From: JBHHYU01 sp046757725
GTDB taxonomy: Bacteria > Desulfobacterota > Binatia > UBA9968
DNA length: 64,000 nt
Direction: 5' to 3'
Assembly: GCA_046757725.1 (NCBI GenBank)
Contig: JBHHYU010000002.1
Span: forward strand, 39,885-103,884
Shown here: positions 49,711 to 58,476 of the stretch, one piece after another
Position numbering within the stretch: the stretch's first letter is position 1
Layout: each line of letters opens with the position of its first letter
Notes under the pieces: generated by a model
What the model saw: only the letters and a program-made list of their open reading frames with translations
The model's database searches: none
Told to the model about the DNA's origin: nothing
Program-made: the position numbers and the translations under genes

Positions 49711-50823
49711 ATGGACACCTGGAAAATTCCCATGGCCGATCCGGCAGTCGGTGAAGAAGAAGCTCGCGCTGTCTATGGGGTCGTCCTGTCCGGTTGGCTC
49801 TCCGCTGGGCCCAAAGTGCCGGAGTTCGAGAAGGGTTTTTCGGGCACGGTGGGAGTCAAACACGCTGTAGCATTCTGCAACGGTACTGCTGCGCTGCATG
49901 CGACACTACTGGCAACGGGTATCGGGCGAGGTGATGAAGTGATCGTCCCGGATATTACGTTCGTATCCACGGCTACCTCTGTAATACATACAGGGGCTAC
50001 GCCGGTTTTCGCCGATGTGGATCCGGTGACGCTGAACATACGGCCGGAATCGATTCAGCAAAACATCACCTCACGCACCAGAGCTATTGTGCCCGTCCAC
50101 TATGCAGGACAGTCGGCCGACATGGATCGGATCCTGGACATGGGCAGAAGTCACGGGTTGGAGGTTATCGAAGATGCGGCGGAAGCACACGGCGCCGAAT
50201 ACAAGGGGCGAAGAATAGGTTCCCTAGGTCGGGCAGCGATATTTAGCTTTACGCCCAACAAAAACATTACTTCTGGAGAGGGGGGGATGGTGACTACCAA
50301 TGATGACCAGTTGGCCGACTGCCTGCGCCTACTTAGAAATCATGGTAGCCGAGTTAACAACGAATATGAGATGTTGGGATATAATTACCGCATGACGGAA
50401 ATGCAAGCGGCCATCGGCGTAGAACAGCTCAAGAAGCTGCCCCCCATACTCCAGCGAAAGCAGGAATTGGTTGACTGTCTCTCCGCTATTGTTAAGCAAA
50501 TTCCCGGCCTTGAAATACCTACGGCACTCGGCGGTAACAGGCATACCTATCAGATGTACACAATTCGTATAGATGCGGGGCTGGTTGGGGCCACTCGAGA
50601 TCAAGTACGTGAGAGAATGACCGCAAAGGGAATTCAAACGCGGGTGTGTTTTCCACCACTTCATTTACAGCCTCTCTTCAGCAGGTACGCGAATCCCGAT
50701 AGCAGGCTCGGCAACAGTGAGAGGTTGGGAAGGGAAATACTCTCTCTACCCATCCATACCAGATTGACCAAGGATCAGGTAAATTACATCGGTAAGAGCC
50801 TTGCAAGCGCGGTGCATGTTTGA
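49711..50823 (+). CDS. DegT/DnrJ/EryC1 PLP-dependent sugar aminotransferase
   Basis: A 370-residue fold-type I aminotransferase: AVAFCNGTAALHATLLATGI (cofactor phosphate loop), EDAAEAHGAEYKGRRIGSLG, the PLP-lysine segment FSFTPNKNITSGEGGMVTT and YNYRMTEMQAAIGVEQL. It aminates 4-keto sugars attached to UDP, GDP or dTDP. With the dehydratase and nucleotidyltransferase it forms an amino-sugar module. ATG 49711 follows AGGAGAGAGG; GTG 49708 is adjacent. Confidence 0.92.
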   Translation: MDTWKIPMADPAVGEEEARAVYGVVLSGWLSAGPKVPEFEKGFSGTVGVKHAVAFCNGTAALHATLLATGIGRGDEVIVPDITFVSTATSVIHTGATPVFADVDPVTLNIRPESIQQNITSRTRAIVPVHYAGQSADMDRILDMGRSHGLEVIEDAAEAHGAEYKGRRIGSLGRAAIFSFTPNKNITSGEGGMVTTNDDQLADCLRLLRNHGSRVNNEYEMLGYNYRMTEMQAAIGVEQLKKLPPILQRKQELVDCLSAIVKQIPGLEIPTALGGNRHTYQMYTIRIDAGLVGATRDQVRERMTAKGIQTRVCFPPLHLQPLFSRYANPDSRLGNSERLGREILSLPIHTRLTKDQVNYIGKSLASAVHV

Positions 50824-50920
50824 AGCAATCTAACCAGTGGTGCCGTCTGCGGTGCTAGGATTAGGAGGAACATGACCGGTTCTGCCCGTTGGCCCTGGTC
50901 GGCTATTTAGTGAGGGCGAC

Positions 50921-52087
50921 GTGAAGATTCTCATGCTAGCCCCATGGTTTAATATTCACTCCAGACGTCCTTTAAATTGGCTCCTGGGTCGTGGGTGCGA
51001 TGTAGTATTTGTGGATCGGAAAGACCCTTATCCAGAGGGTCGCGAGAGATACCGGTTTAAGACCTACCCCAGGTCCGGGATACGTTACTGTCGGAGGTTA
51101 TTAGGCTGTAGGACGGGTGATCGGTTCGTGAACTGGACCATGGTTCCGCGATTGTGGTTATTGTGGCGACGCATTAAACCAGATGTGGTTCATCTTCACT
51201 GGGTAGATCGCCGTGCCTACCATTGTGTAAAAGCCGGTCTCAGACCTTTAGTCCTGTCCGTCTGGGGATCGGATATCAATCAGCACTTCCTGACCAATGC
51301 CAACCCCGATGATCGTCGGATCGCAGGCCGGGCCCTAGCTGGTGCTGATCTGGTTCTCGTTGATCACCCGTGTATGGTTGAGAAGTGTGCCATCCTTGCA
51401 GGCCGTAGCGTTCGCACAAAAATATTGCACCTCGGTATTGACACCAAAGCTTTTCGACCGGGTTATGGCGCGGCGGCAAACGAGTGGAGACGTAGACTGG
51501 AAGTGGCCGCAGACACCAAGGTCCTGTTGTCGATGCGTGGTTGGGGACCCCATAATGGCCATCATATTATCTTGGAGGCTTTTTCTCGGGCGCGAAGGTA
51601 TTTCAAGACAAGAGTCGTTCTTGTTTTCAAGACCTACAACCGAATAAGCTACCCCGATTCCATAGCCTATGAACTGGAGCTGCGCCGCAGGGCCGAACAG
51701 CTGGGAATTGCCCAGTCAGTGCGGTGGCTGGAAGAGGTCCTCTTTACAAAATTACCTGAGATCTATGCTTTCGCAGATGTTATTATTAACTATGCCTCCA
51801 TGGATACGTTTCCTATGACATTTTTGGAAGCTGCTGCTTGTGAGCGGCCTTTGATTAGCGGCCGGTTACCGAGCTATCAGGGTACCTTTGCGGAACGTTG
51901 CTTTCATATGGTGGACCTGGGAAATGTATCAGCTCTGGCTGACGCGATGGTGGAGCTGATCAATAACCCCTCACCTGAAAGAGCCAGGCGGTTGTGCGAA
52001 GCACGGCGAATCGTCGAGCGAGAGTATAACGAATTGAGTTCGGCCGATCGGCTCCTGAGTACCTATGAAGAACTCGCGTGCCTCTAA
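50921..52087 (+). CDS. GT4 glycosyltransferase
   Basis: A 388-residue GT-B enzyme. It begins MKILMLAPWFNIHSRRPLNWLLGRG, with VVHLHWVDRRAYHCV and LVLSVWGSDIN in the N-terminal domain and VLLSMRGWGPHNGHHIILEAF near 208, and MDTFPMTFLEAAACERPLISG near 305 in the C-terminal sugar-nucleotide domain. Start GTG 50921. Contribution: addition of a residue to the exported glycan. Confidence 0.84.
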   Translation: MKILMLAPWFNIHSRRPLNWLLGRGCDVVFVDRKDPYPEGRERYRFKTYPRSGIRYCRRLLGCRTGDRFVNWTMVPRLWLLWRRIKPDVVHLHWVDRRAYHCVKAGLRPLVLSVWGSDINQHFLTNANPDDRRIAGRALAGADLVLVDHPCMVEKCAILAGRSVRTKILHLGIDTKAFRPGYGAAANEWRRRLEVAADTKVLLSMRGWGPHNGHHIILEAFSRARRYFKTRVVLVFKTYNRISYPDSIAYELELRRRAEQLGIAQSVRWLEEVLFTKLPEIYAFADVIINYASMDTFPMTFLEAAACERPLISGRLPSYQGTFAERCFHMVDLGNVSALADAMVELINNPSPERARRLCEARRIVEREYNELSSADRLLSTYEELACL

Positions 52088-52276
52088 CGTGTTACCTTTC
52101 AAACCAGACTTACAAAACTGACCGGCGGCCGGGAACCCTGGGGCCCATTTGCCACATCGTGTCCCTAGGCCCTTGAACAACGTATGATTGTTTTGCCAAC
52201 CAATGCCGGGCTGGGGTTCACGGCACTTAGAAAAGAATGGCGTTTGCCGGGTAGAAAATAATAAAGAAAGGAGACG

Positions 52277-53455
52277 ATGAAGTTCCTTATCCTTAACACG
52301 GATTATCCTGATTTCCTCAATTGGCTTTATGTCCGACACCCCGGGTTAGAAACGTTGCCGTATGACCAACAGCTACAAAAGCGGATGGAGAGCCTTTTTG
52401 GTTTGGCTGATTTTTATTCGAACAATCTTCGGAAACTGAACCACGAGGTTATGGATGTTCATGTTAACAACGAATTCATGCAGGTGGCCTGGGCACAAGA
52501 TCACGGCTTACCCTATGAACAACTCTTGAAGAGGAACCGAGTCCCATGGGCCATGTACAGGCTTGGGCACATGGCTGCCAGGACCCCGTTACGCTATCTG
52601 AAATACTTTTCGCTTCTCCTGTTGCATGCATTCAATGGCCGGCCTTCCTGGTTTACAAACATCCTGACGGCCCAGATTAAAAGCTACAAACCGGAGATCT
52701 TGCTCAACCAGGCAATGGAGGGCATCCCTACCAAGTTCCTGCTGGAGATCAAACCGTACGTGGGTTTGTTAGTCGGCCAGCATGCCGCTCCACTGCCTCC
52801 GGGGGAGGACTATGGTTGTTACGACTTGGTCTTGTCATCCCTACCCAAATTTGTCGATTATTTTCGGCAACTGGGTGTGCCTGCAGAACTTCACCGTTTA
52901 GGTTTTGAGCCAAAGGTGTTGGATCGACTCGGTGAGAACGAACGAAACATTGGGTGTTCCTTTGTGGGGACTCTGTCTCGTGATCACAAAGGGCGAAGGC
53001 TCCTTTTAGAATATCTTTGCGAAAACACAGAACTTGCAATCTGGGGTCGAGGTATTGACGCGCTACGCAGAAGTTCGTCCATTCGATCCCATTACAAGGG
53101 GATGGCTTGGGGTGTAGATATGTATCAGATCCTACGGGATTCAAAAATAACTCTGAACCGACACATAGATGTGGCTGGGTCCCACGCCAATAACATACGC
53201 TTGTATGAAAGTACCGGGGTGGGTGCCATGCTTGTTACCGACTGGAAGGCCGATTTGTCGGACATGTTTGAAGTAGGCAAGGAGGTGGTTGCCTACCGGA
53301 ATCCCCAAGAATGTCTAAAACTTGTCCGCTATTACCTGGCACATGAGGAAGAACGAAAAGCGATTGCCCGAGCTGGACAGCGCCGTACTCTTGAGGAACA
53401 CACTTACCGTAAGCGGATGCAGGAGTTGGTGGACATCGTCCATCACTACGTTTAG
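52277..53455 (+). CDS. CgeB-like glycosyltransferase
   Basis: A 392-residue GT-B protein of the CgeB/spore-maturation type. It has VGLLVGQHAAPLPPGEDYGCYDLVLSS near 160-185, IGCSFVGTLSRDHKGRRLLLEYL near 226, and a closing DMFEVGKEVVAYRNPQECLKLVRYYL. The last part is nearly superposable on the end of the CgeB domain in the protein at 44443, so the two are paralogues. ATG has a GGAGACG site. A 189-nt gap precedes it without visible features. Confidence 0.8.
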   Translation: MKFLILNTDYPDFLNWLYVRHPGLETLPYDQQLQKRMESLFGLADFYSNNLRKLNHEVMDVHVNNEFMQVAWAQDHGLPYEQLLKRNRVPWAMYRLGHMAARTPLRYLKYFSLLLLHAFNGRPSWFTNILTAQIKSYKPEILLNQAMEGIPTKFLLEIKPYVGLLVGQHAAPLPPGEDYGCYDLVLSSLPKFVDYFRQLGVPAELHRLGFEPKVLDRLGENERNIGCSFVGTLSRDHKGRRLLLEYLCENTELAIWGRGIDALRRSSSIRSHYKGMAWGVDMYQILRDSKITLNRHIDVAGSHANNIRLYESTGVGAMLVTDWKADLSDMFEVGKEVVAYRNPQECLKLVRYYLAHEEERKAIARAGQRRTLEEHTYRKRMQELVDIVHHYV

Positions 53456-53511
53456 GCGATGGCCGGCAGTGATCACTCCTGTGGCAGGAAACCGGGTTTT
53501 TTTGGATAATC

Positions 53512-54297
53512 GTGAGAGATCTATCGGGTATGTCCTTTGTTAGCTTTTTTGTTTCGATGGCAAGGGCCGTTATTCCAGCTCCCCTGAGACGTTGGATAGA
53601 TACCCTATGGCGCCGCTTGATGGCGTGGCCGAAAGTTGGATGCGTTCAGTTCGGCAACCTGCGAAGACTAAAACCCGTTAGCAGCTCTTTTGGGCTTGAC
53701 CGCGGTCTGTGTATCGATCGTTATTATATTGAGAAGTTTTTGGTAAGGTACGCAGCGGATATCAAGGGGCACGTGCTGGAAGTCGCAGACAATAACTACA
53801 CCATGCAGTTTGGGGGGTCCCGCGTGGCGCGATCCGATGTCCTTCACCTTGCCGAGGGCAATCCGAGGGCTACCCTGGTTGCGGATTTGTCCCGAGCAGA
53901 GCAAATCCCTTCTGATCATTTTGACAGTATCATAGTGACTCAGACATTGCAGTTTATTTACAACGTGCAGGGTGCGATGCGAACACTGCACCGGATCTTA
54001 AAACCCGGCGGCGTCTTACTGGCAACCTTCCCTGGGATCAGCCAGATCAGCCGCTACGATATGGACCGCTGGGGCGATTATTGGCGGTTTACAACTCTTT
54101 CCGCCCAAAGACTTTTTGAAGAGGTGTTTCCAACGGCAAATGTTAGGGTTGAAGCCTACGGAAATGTTCTCGCGGCGATTGCATTTCTGCATGGATTAGC
54201 GGCGGAGGAGCTGCGTGAAGGAGAACTATGCTGTCATGACCCTGATTATGAGGTATTAATTGCTGTCAGGGCAGTAAAATCCCGGATGGCGTTATGA
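53512..54297 (+). CDS. Class I methyltransferase with degenerate SAM motif
   Basis: A 261-residue Methyltransf_11-like protein. In place of the glycine-rich motif I it has GHVLEVADNNYTMQFGGSRVARSDVLHL near 85-110, a variant known in glycan clusters; IIVTQTLQFIYN and LKPGGVLLATFPGISQISRYD follow. An N-terminal amphipathic/hydrophobic stretch may touch the membrane. Start GTG 53512 or ATG 53530. It overlaps the deacetylase by 4 nt (ATGA). Possibly methylates the glycan; activity not assured. Confidence 0.75.
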   Translation: MRDLSGMSFVSFFVSMARAVIPAPLRRWIDTLWRRLMAWPKVGCVQFGNLRRLKPVSSSFGLDRGLCIDRYYIEKFLVRYAADIKGHVLEVADNNYTMQFGGSRVARSDVLHLAEGNPRATLVADLSRAEQIPSDHFDSIIVTQTLQFIYNVQGAMRTLHRILKPGGVLLATFPGISQISRYDMDRWGDYWRFTTLSAQRLFEEVFPTANVRVEAYGNVLAAIAFLHGLAAEELREGELCCHDPDYEVLIAVRAVKSRMAL

Positions 54298-55340
54298 GGA
54301 TTCCTATTATCGGAAAATCTCGGTTGGGGGCGAGGCGGCTCATGAAGAGATTCATCTCGGGGACCGTTATTCTATTCTATCACCGTGTGGCAGAACTGCC
54401 CTCGGATCCCCAGTTGCTGTGCGTGACGCCACAGCATTTTTCCGAACACCTGGAAATTTTGAAAAAGTTCGGCCGCCCCATGGGCGTGCGACAACTCATC
54501 CTGGCCCTTCAAAATGGTAACATTCCTGATCGGACGTTGGTCCTTACGTTTGATGACGGTTATGCCGATAACCTTTATAATGCAAAACCCCTACTGGAGC
54601 ATTACGACATTCCGGCAACGGTCTTCGTCACAACAGGATATCTTGGGCACAAGCGTGAGTTCTGGTGGGATGATCTCGAAAGGGTATTACTGCAACCCGG
54701 CACGTTACCGGCCTCGCTTTCCTTGAACGTTAACGGGAGCACCTTAGCATTTGAGCTGGGGGACGCGGCTACTCTCCGCAACGAAAACTACCAAGTCCAC
54801 CGAAGGTGGCACGTGGAAAAGAGAGAAGATCCCAGCCCCCGTCACTATCTGTATCGTCGTCTCTGTCAATTGCTGTACCCTTTGTCTGAAACGCAACGAC
54901 GCCCGGTACTGGATGAGCTACTGGCTTGGGCTGGAGCGCAGTCGGTAACCCGGCCGGCTCATCGACCCCTTTCCCCTGATGAGGTATTGCAGCTTGCAGC
55001 GGGGGGGTTGCTCGAAGTTGGGGCACACGGTGTAACACACTCCGTTCTTTCCAAACTACCGGCCGAGGAACAGTGGGCCGAAATCAAGGGCAGTAGAACT
55101 AGACTAGAGGAGATTGTTAACGGTCCTATTAACGGTTTCGCTTATCCCTATGGCACACGGTCGGATTACACAGTGGAAACCGCCGCCATGGTACAAACGG
55201 CCGGTTTCAAACTCGCCTGCTCCAATTTTCCTGGCTTTGTTTGGCGAGGGAGCAACCGCTTTCAATTGCCTCGGCTCTTGATACGAGATTGGGATGGGGA
55301 AGAATTCGCTCGTCAAGTGGGGACGTGGTTTCGTGACTGA
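54294..55340 (+). CDS. Polysaccharide deacetylase (NodB/CE4)
   Basis: A 348-residue CE4 family protein. Motif 1 is LTFDDGYADN with D87 and D88. Motif 2 is GAHGVTHSVLSKL, giving the H-x3-H metal ligands near 240. GFAYPYG is motif 3. An insertion of about 100 residues separates motifs 1 and 2, as in exopolysaccharide-locus deacetylases such as PuuE-like/ICE forms. It removes acetyl groups from N-acetyl sugars or trims an acyl donor. No signal peptide, so it may act in the cytoplasm on a lipid-linked precursor. Coupled to both neighbours. Confidence 0.87.
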   Translation: MRIPIIGKSRLGARRLMKRFISGTVILFYHRVAELPSDPQLLCVTPQHFSEHLEILKKFGRPMGVRQLILALQNGNIPDRTLVLTFDDGYADNLYNAKPLLEHYDIPATVFVTTGYLGHKREFWWDDLERVLLQPGTLPASLSLNVNGSTLAFELGDAATLRNENYQVHRRWHVEKREDPSPRHYLYRRLCQLLYPLSETQRRPVLDELLAWAGAQSVTRPAHRPLSPDEVLQLAAGGLLEVGAHGVTHSVLSKLPAEEQWAEIKGSRTRLEEIVNGPINGFAYPYGTRSDYTVETAAMVQTAGFKLACSNFPGFVWRGSNRFQLPRLLIRDWDGEEFARQVGTWFRD

Positions 55341-56745
55341 TAGACTGTGCCGGATTTTGCAAGTCAATGGCAGTGATCTCAGTGGCGGTGCTCAGAGGGT
55401 AGTCTGGACTCTGTTTCAGGCCTATCGTGCACGTGGATACACGTCACGGCTGGCCGTAGGGTATAAGGAGAGCGACGATCCGGATGTCTTCACTGTTCCC
55501 AAGGGTACGGAGCAGTGGTGGTCTCGCTTGTACTGGGTCCTGCATTCCCGGTTACAATCGCTGGATGGAAACGGGCGACTTAGCCGTCTTGCTCGAGAAC
55601 TGGCTCATCCAGGCGCACTTCTGGAAAAGTATCGGGGCATTGAAAACTTCTGTTTCCCGGGGACATGGCGCCTGTTGGGAATGTTTCCCCGGCCGCCGGA
55701 TATTGTTCACTGCCACAACTTGCACGAAGAATATTTTGACCTGCGGGCACTTCCCTGGGTGAGTCACCATGTGCCCACAGTATTGACCCTCCACGATGCG
55801 TGGTTGCTCAGTGGCCATTGCGCTCACTCGCTTGACTGTGAGCGGTGGAAGATTGGTTGCGGAAAATGCCCTGACCTCACCCTCTACCCTCCTGTTAGGC
55901 GCGATGCCACCGCCCACAACTGGAAGCGTAAGCGGGATATCATGGCGCAAAGCCGCCTCTATGTGGCCACTCCCTCGCAATGGCTAATGAACAAGGTACG
56001 GCAATCGATACTTGGGAGGGCTGTCGCAGAGTCCCGCGTGATTCCCAATGGCGTGGACTTGAAGGTATTCCGGCAGGCTGACAAGCGGGCCGCGCGGGCT
56101 GCGTTACGGATAGCACCCCATGCGAAGGTTCTTCTCTTTGCTGCGAATCGTATACAAAGGCATGTTTGGAAAGACTTCGACACCGTAAGAGCCGCCGTTA
56201 TGGAGCTTTCCCGCCGGCTGCAGGTGGAACAGGTGCTTTTCATTGGATTAGGCGAGAGTGGCCTGGCGGAGCCATGGGGGGACATTGAAGTTTGTTTTGT
56301 CCCTTATCAAAAAGATCCGAAAGTGATTGCCGGTTACTATCAGGCAGCGGATGTCTACGTGCACGCTGCACGGGCCGAGGTATGGGGTCTTGCCATTACA
56401 GAGGCCCTGGCTTGCGGGACGCCGGTCGTAGCGACTGCGGTAGGTGGTATTCCGGAGCAAGTCAAAAGCTTGGGACATCGGGTGAAAGCCACGGGGGTTC
56501 CCACCTGCGGGCTTGAGGAGGCCACCGGTCTCCTGGTTGCGCAAGGGGACGCGGAGGGGATGGCTGCTGGACTGGAGCAATTGGTGACCGATGAGCCCTT
56601 GCGCCAACACCTGGCATCGAATGCAGCAAGAGACGCGTGCAAGCGATTCAGTCTGGAGCGCCAAGTTGAGGAGTACTTGGGGTGGTATAGGGAAATCTTG
56701 AATGAGCCGGGCCGACAATGTCCTAGTTCTTCAGTTGTTCCGTAA
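55333..56745 (+). CDS. GT4 glycosyltransferase
   Basis: A 470-residue GT4 enzyme. N-terminal ILQVNGSDLSGGAQRVVWTLF and HCHNLHEEYFDLRALPW, TLHDAWLLSGHC; C-terminal VLLFAANRIQRHVWKDFDTVRAA near 262 and AEVWGLAITEALACGTPVVATAVGG with E-x7-E. The cysteine-rich CAHSLDCERWKIGCGKCPDL segment near 160-180 is common in this subfamily (colanic/capsule GTs). GTG 55333 gives an 8-nt overlap with the deacetylase; ATG 55294 would overlap more. Last gene of the glycan locus. Confidence 0.85.
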   Translation: MTDRLCRILQVNGSDLSGGAQRVVWTLFQAYRARGYTSRLAVGYKESDDPDVFTVPKGTEQWWSRLYWVLHSRLQSLDGNGRLSRLARELAHPGALLEKYRGIENFCFPGTWRLLGMFPRPPDIVHCHNLHEEYFDLRALPWVSHHVPTVLTLHDAWLLSGHCAHSLDCERWKIGCGKCPDLTLYPPVRRDATAHNWKRKRDIMAQSRLYVATPSQWLMNKVRQSILGRAVAESRVIPNGVDLKVFRQADKRAARAALRIAPHAKVLLFAANRIQRHVWKDFDTVRAAVMELSRRLQVEQVLFIGLGESGLAEPWGDIEVCFVPYQKDPKVIAGYYQAADVYVHAARAEVWGLAITEALACGTPVVATAVGGIPEQVKSLGHRVKATGVPTCGLEEATGLLVAQGDAEGMAAGLEQLVTDEPLRQHLASNAARDACKRFSLERQVEEYLGWYREILNEPGRQCPSSSVVP

Positions 56746-56989
56746 TGTTTCGTCAAGGGTAGGATGTCACCATGAAGAAAATAAACTTCACAGGGATGGC
56801 CGGTCCCGACAGTTTTGGTTAAAACTTTGCTCACCAAGTCTTATGCAAACACATTGGGCAAAGATAATCCAGACTGGCCTGGGTACGTTGCGGTGAGTCC
56901 ACGCTCCGCAATCACATCTCGCACAACGGCTGCTCGACGGAAGATCGATCAGGTCTGTCGGGCCAAGCCGACGACAGGATAGGAGTCCC
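56746..56989 (+). other. pilD upstream region
   Basis: 244 nt between the glycan locus and pilD. No gene, terminator or tRNA is evident. It carries a sigma-54 promoter match at 56816..56831 and the AGGAG ribosome site of pilD. Confidence 0.45.
56816..56831 (+). promoter_or_regulatory. Possible sigma-54 promoter upstream of pilD
   Basis: TGGTTAAAACTTTGCT has GG-N10-GC spacing and a TTTGC -12 box. The predicted start is near 56841, about 149 nt before pilD, similar to the pilA leader length. Confidence 0.5.
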
Positions 56990-57799
56990 ATGAATTTGTA
57001 TTTTGTTCCGATGGTCCCTTCGCTGATCGTTTTCATCTTTGGAGCCATTGTCGGTAGTTTCCTCAACGTCTGCATTGTACGGTTGCCGAAGGATAAGTCG
57101 ATTGTTAATCCTCCTTCCCACTGCCCGGAATGCAAAACGCCCATCCCTTTCTACGACAACATTCCGCTGCTCAGCTATCTCTTTCTGAAAGGGCACTGTC
57201 GATTTTGCAAGGGGAGGATCTCCCCTCGTTATTTTGTCGTGGAGCTTCTAATGGCATCTCTGGCGGTAGCCCTGTTGCATCGGGTCGGTCTCGGGTTCGC
57301 CTTCTTTATTGGCTTTATATTTGTAGCTGCACTGATCGTTATCTCCTTTGTTGATTTGGCCGTGAGAATCGTTCCGGACGTTATCAGTCTTCCCGGCATC
57401 GGTTTGGGATTCCTCTTATCCATTGTAAGCTACCTGTGGTCCCTGGACCCTCGTGCCGTCATACCTTCTCCACTTAGTTCTGTGCTTGGGATCGTTGTTG
57501 GCGGCGGCATTCTCATACTGACGGCCTGGGCCTATGAGTTTTTTTCCGGTGTGGAAGGGATGGGGGGGGGGGACATAAAGCTGCTCGCCATGATCGGCGC
57601 CTTTTTGGGTTGGCCTTCGGTCCCGGTGGCCCTTTTTGCCGGTTCTTTGGTTGGATCCATCGTGGGAGTTGGGTTTATGGTCGTCAAGGGATTTGACCGG
57701 AAAACTGCCCTGCCTTTCGCCCCTTCTCTTTGTCTTGGTGCACTCATCTACCTGTTTTTCGGCAAGGAACTGATCCGATTTTACCTGCCCATGGGGTAA
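56990..57799 (+). CDS. pilD: Prepilin peptidase PilD (A24 family)
   Basis: A 269-residue inner-membrane aspartyl protease/N-methyltransferase that cleaves and methylates prepilins. The cytoplasmic loop holds two zinc CxxC pairs (CPEC near 44, CRFC near 71). Catalytic Asp residues lie in SFVDLAVRIVPD and EGMGGGDIKLLAM. About eight membrane helices. ATG has AGGAGTCCC upstream. It should process PilA and all the minor pilins of this window. Possible sigma-54 promoter upstream. Confidence 0.95.
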   Translation: MNLYFVPMVPSLIVFIFGAIVGSFLNVCIVRLPKDKSIVNPPSHCPECKTPIPFYDNIPLLSYLFLKGHCRFCKGRISPRYFVVELLMASLAVALLHRVGLGFAFFIGFIFVAALIVISFVDLAVRIVPDVISLPGIGLGFLLSIVSYLWSLDPRAVIPSPLSSVLGIVVGGGILILTAWAYEFFSGVEGMGGGDIKLLAMIGAFLGWPSVPVALFAGSLVGSIVGVGFMVVKGFDRKTALPFAPSLCLGALIYLFFGKELIRFYLPMG

Positions 57800-57949
57800 G
57801 AGAACAGCCTGATCAGCTGTCGCTTTTTGTAAAACTTACCCTTTTTTGTCATCTCGCCTGTTAAAAAAAGCCCTAGAGCCCAAAGTTTTTTCCGAAAACC
57901 CCCTGTAGTTACAAGCACTTACCTGATCGCCTGTCATGTCGATGGGTGT
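57800..57949 (+). other. Gap between pilD and minor pilin promoter
   Basis: About 150 nt with no gene. A T-rich, C-rich stretch follows pilD, but I see no clear hairpin-plus-T-run terminator. Confidence 0.3.
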
Positions 57950-57965
57950 TGGCACAATTTTGGCT
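57950..57965 (+). promoter_or_regulatory. Sigma-54 promoter of the minor pilin operon
   Basis: TGGCACAATTTTGGCT has a perfect -24 TGGCAC and exact GG-N10-GC spacing; the -12 is TGGC instead of TTGC. The predicted start near 57975 is 28 nt before the fimT ATG at 58003. Confidence 0.6.
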
Positions 57966-58002
57966 TACGATCGCGTTAGGTCATTTTATAGAGATAGAGC
58001 TT

Positions 58003-58440
58003 ATGAAATTACGAAAGCACATCCGATCCTCCTCCGGTTTTACTGTTGCTGAGCTTATGACGACTGTGGGAGTGGCAGCGATACTGATAGGAATTGCAGT
58101 ACCCGGCTTTCTCTCTTGGCTGCCCACACTTCATCTCTCTGATGCGGCACGGCAGGTAGCCACAGACCTCCAGTTGGCACGGATGACGGCAATTTCGCAG
58201 AACACAGCCACGACGGTTGCGTTTAATGTCACGAATGCAACCTACAGCTTCGGCACTGAATCGCGCGACTTGAGTGATCTTTATCCGGGGATCACGATCT
58301 CGTCCGTTACCCCCGCAAATCCGACTTTCTCTATGCGCGGGACTGTCACCGGTGGTGGCACCACAACGATCACATTATCTAATGGGAGTGACACCAAGCA
58401 GGTGCAAGTAAATTCGGTGGGCCGGGTAGCCATGCCGTGA
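58003..58440 (+). CDS. fimT: Minor pseudopilin FimT/GspH
   Basis: A 145-residue pseudopilin. Leader MKLRKHIRSSSG then FTVAELMTTVGVAAILIGIAVPGF; PilD would cut after G12. The GspH/FimT domain follows, with the LSDAARQVATDLQLARMTAISQN helix, and a short beta region ends at VNSVGRVAMP. A longer in-frame start at 57946 is not used because the sigma-54 promoter lies within it. First gene of the fimT-pilV-pilW-pilX-pilY1 operon that builds the initiation/tip complex. Confidence 0.88.
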   Translation: MKLRKHIRSSSGFTVAELMTTVGVAAILIGIAVPGFLSWLPTLHLSDAARQVATDLQLARMTAISQNTATTVAFNVTNATYSFGTESRDLSDLYPGITISSVTPANPTFSMRGTVTGGGTTTITLSNGSDTKQVQVNSVGRVAMP

Positions 58441-58476
58441 AGGCGCGAATGGAAGAGAATAAATAGTGAGGGCCAG

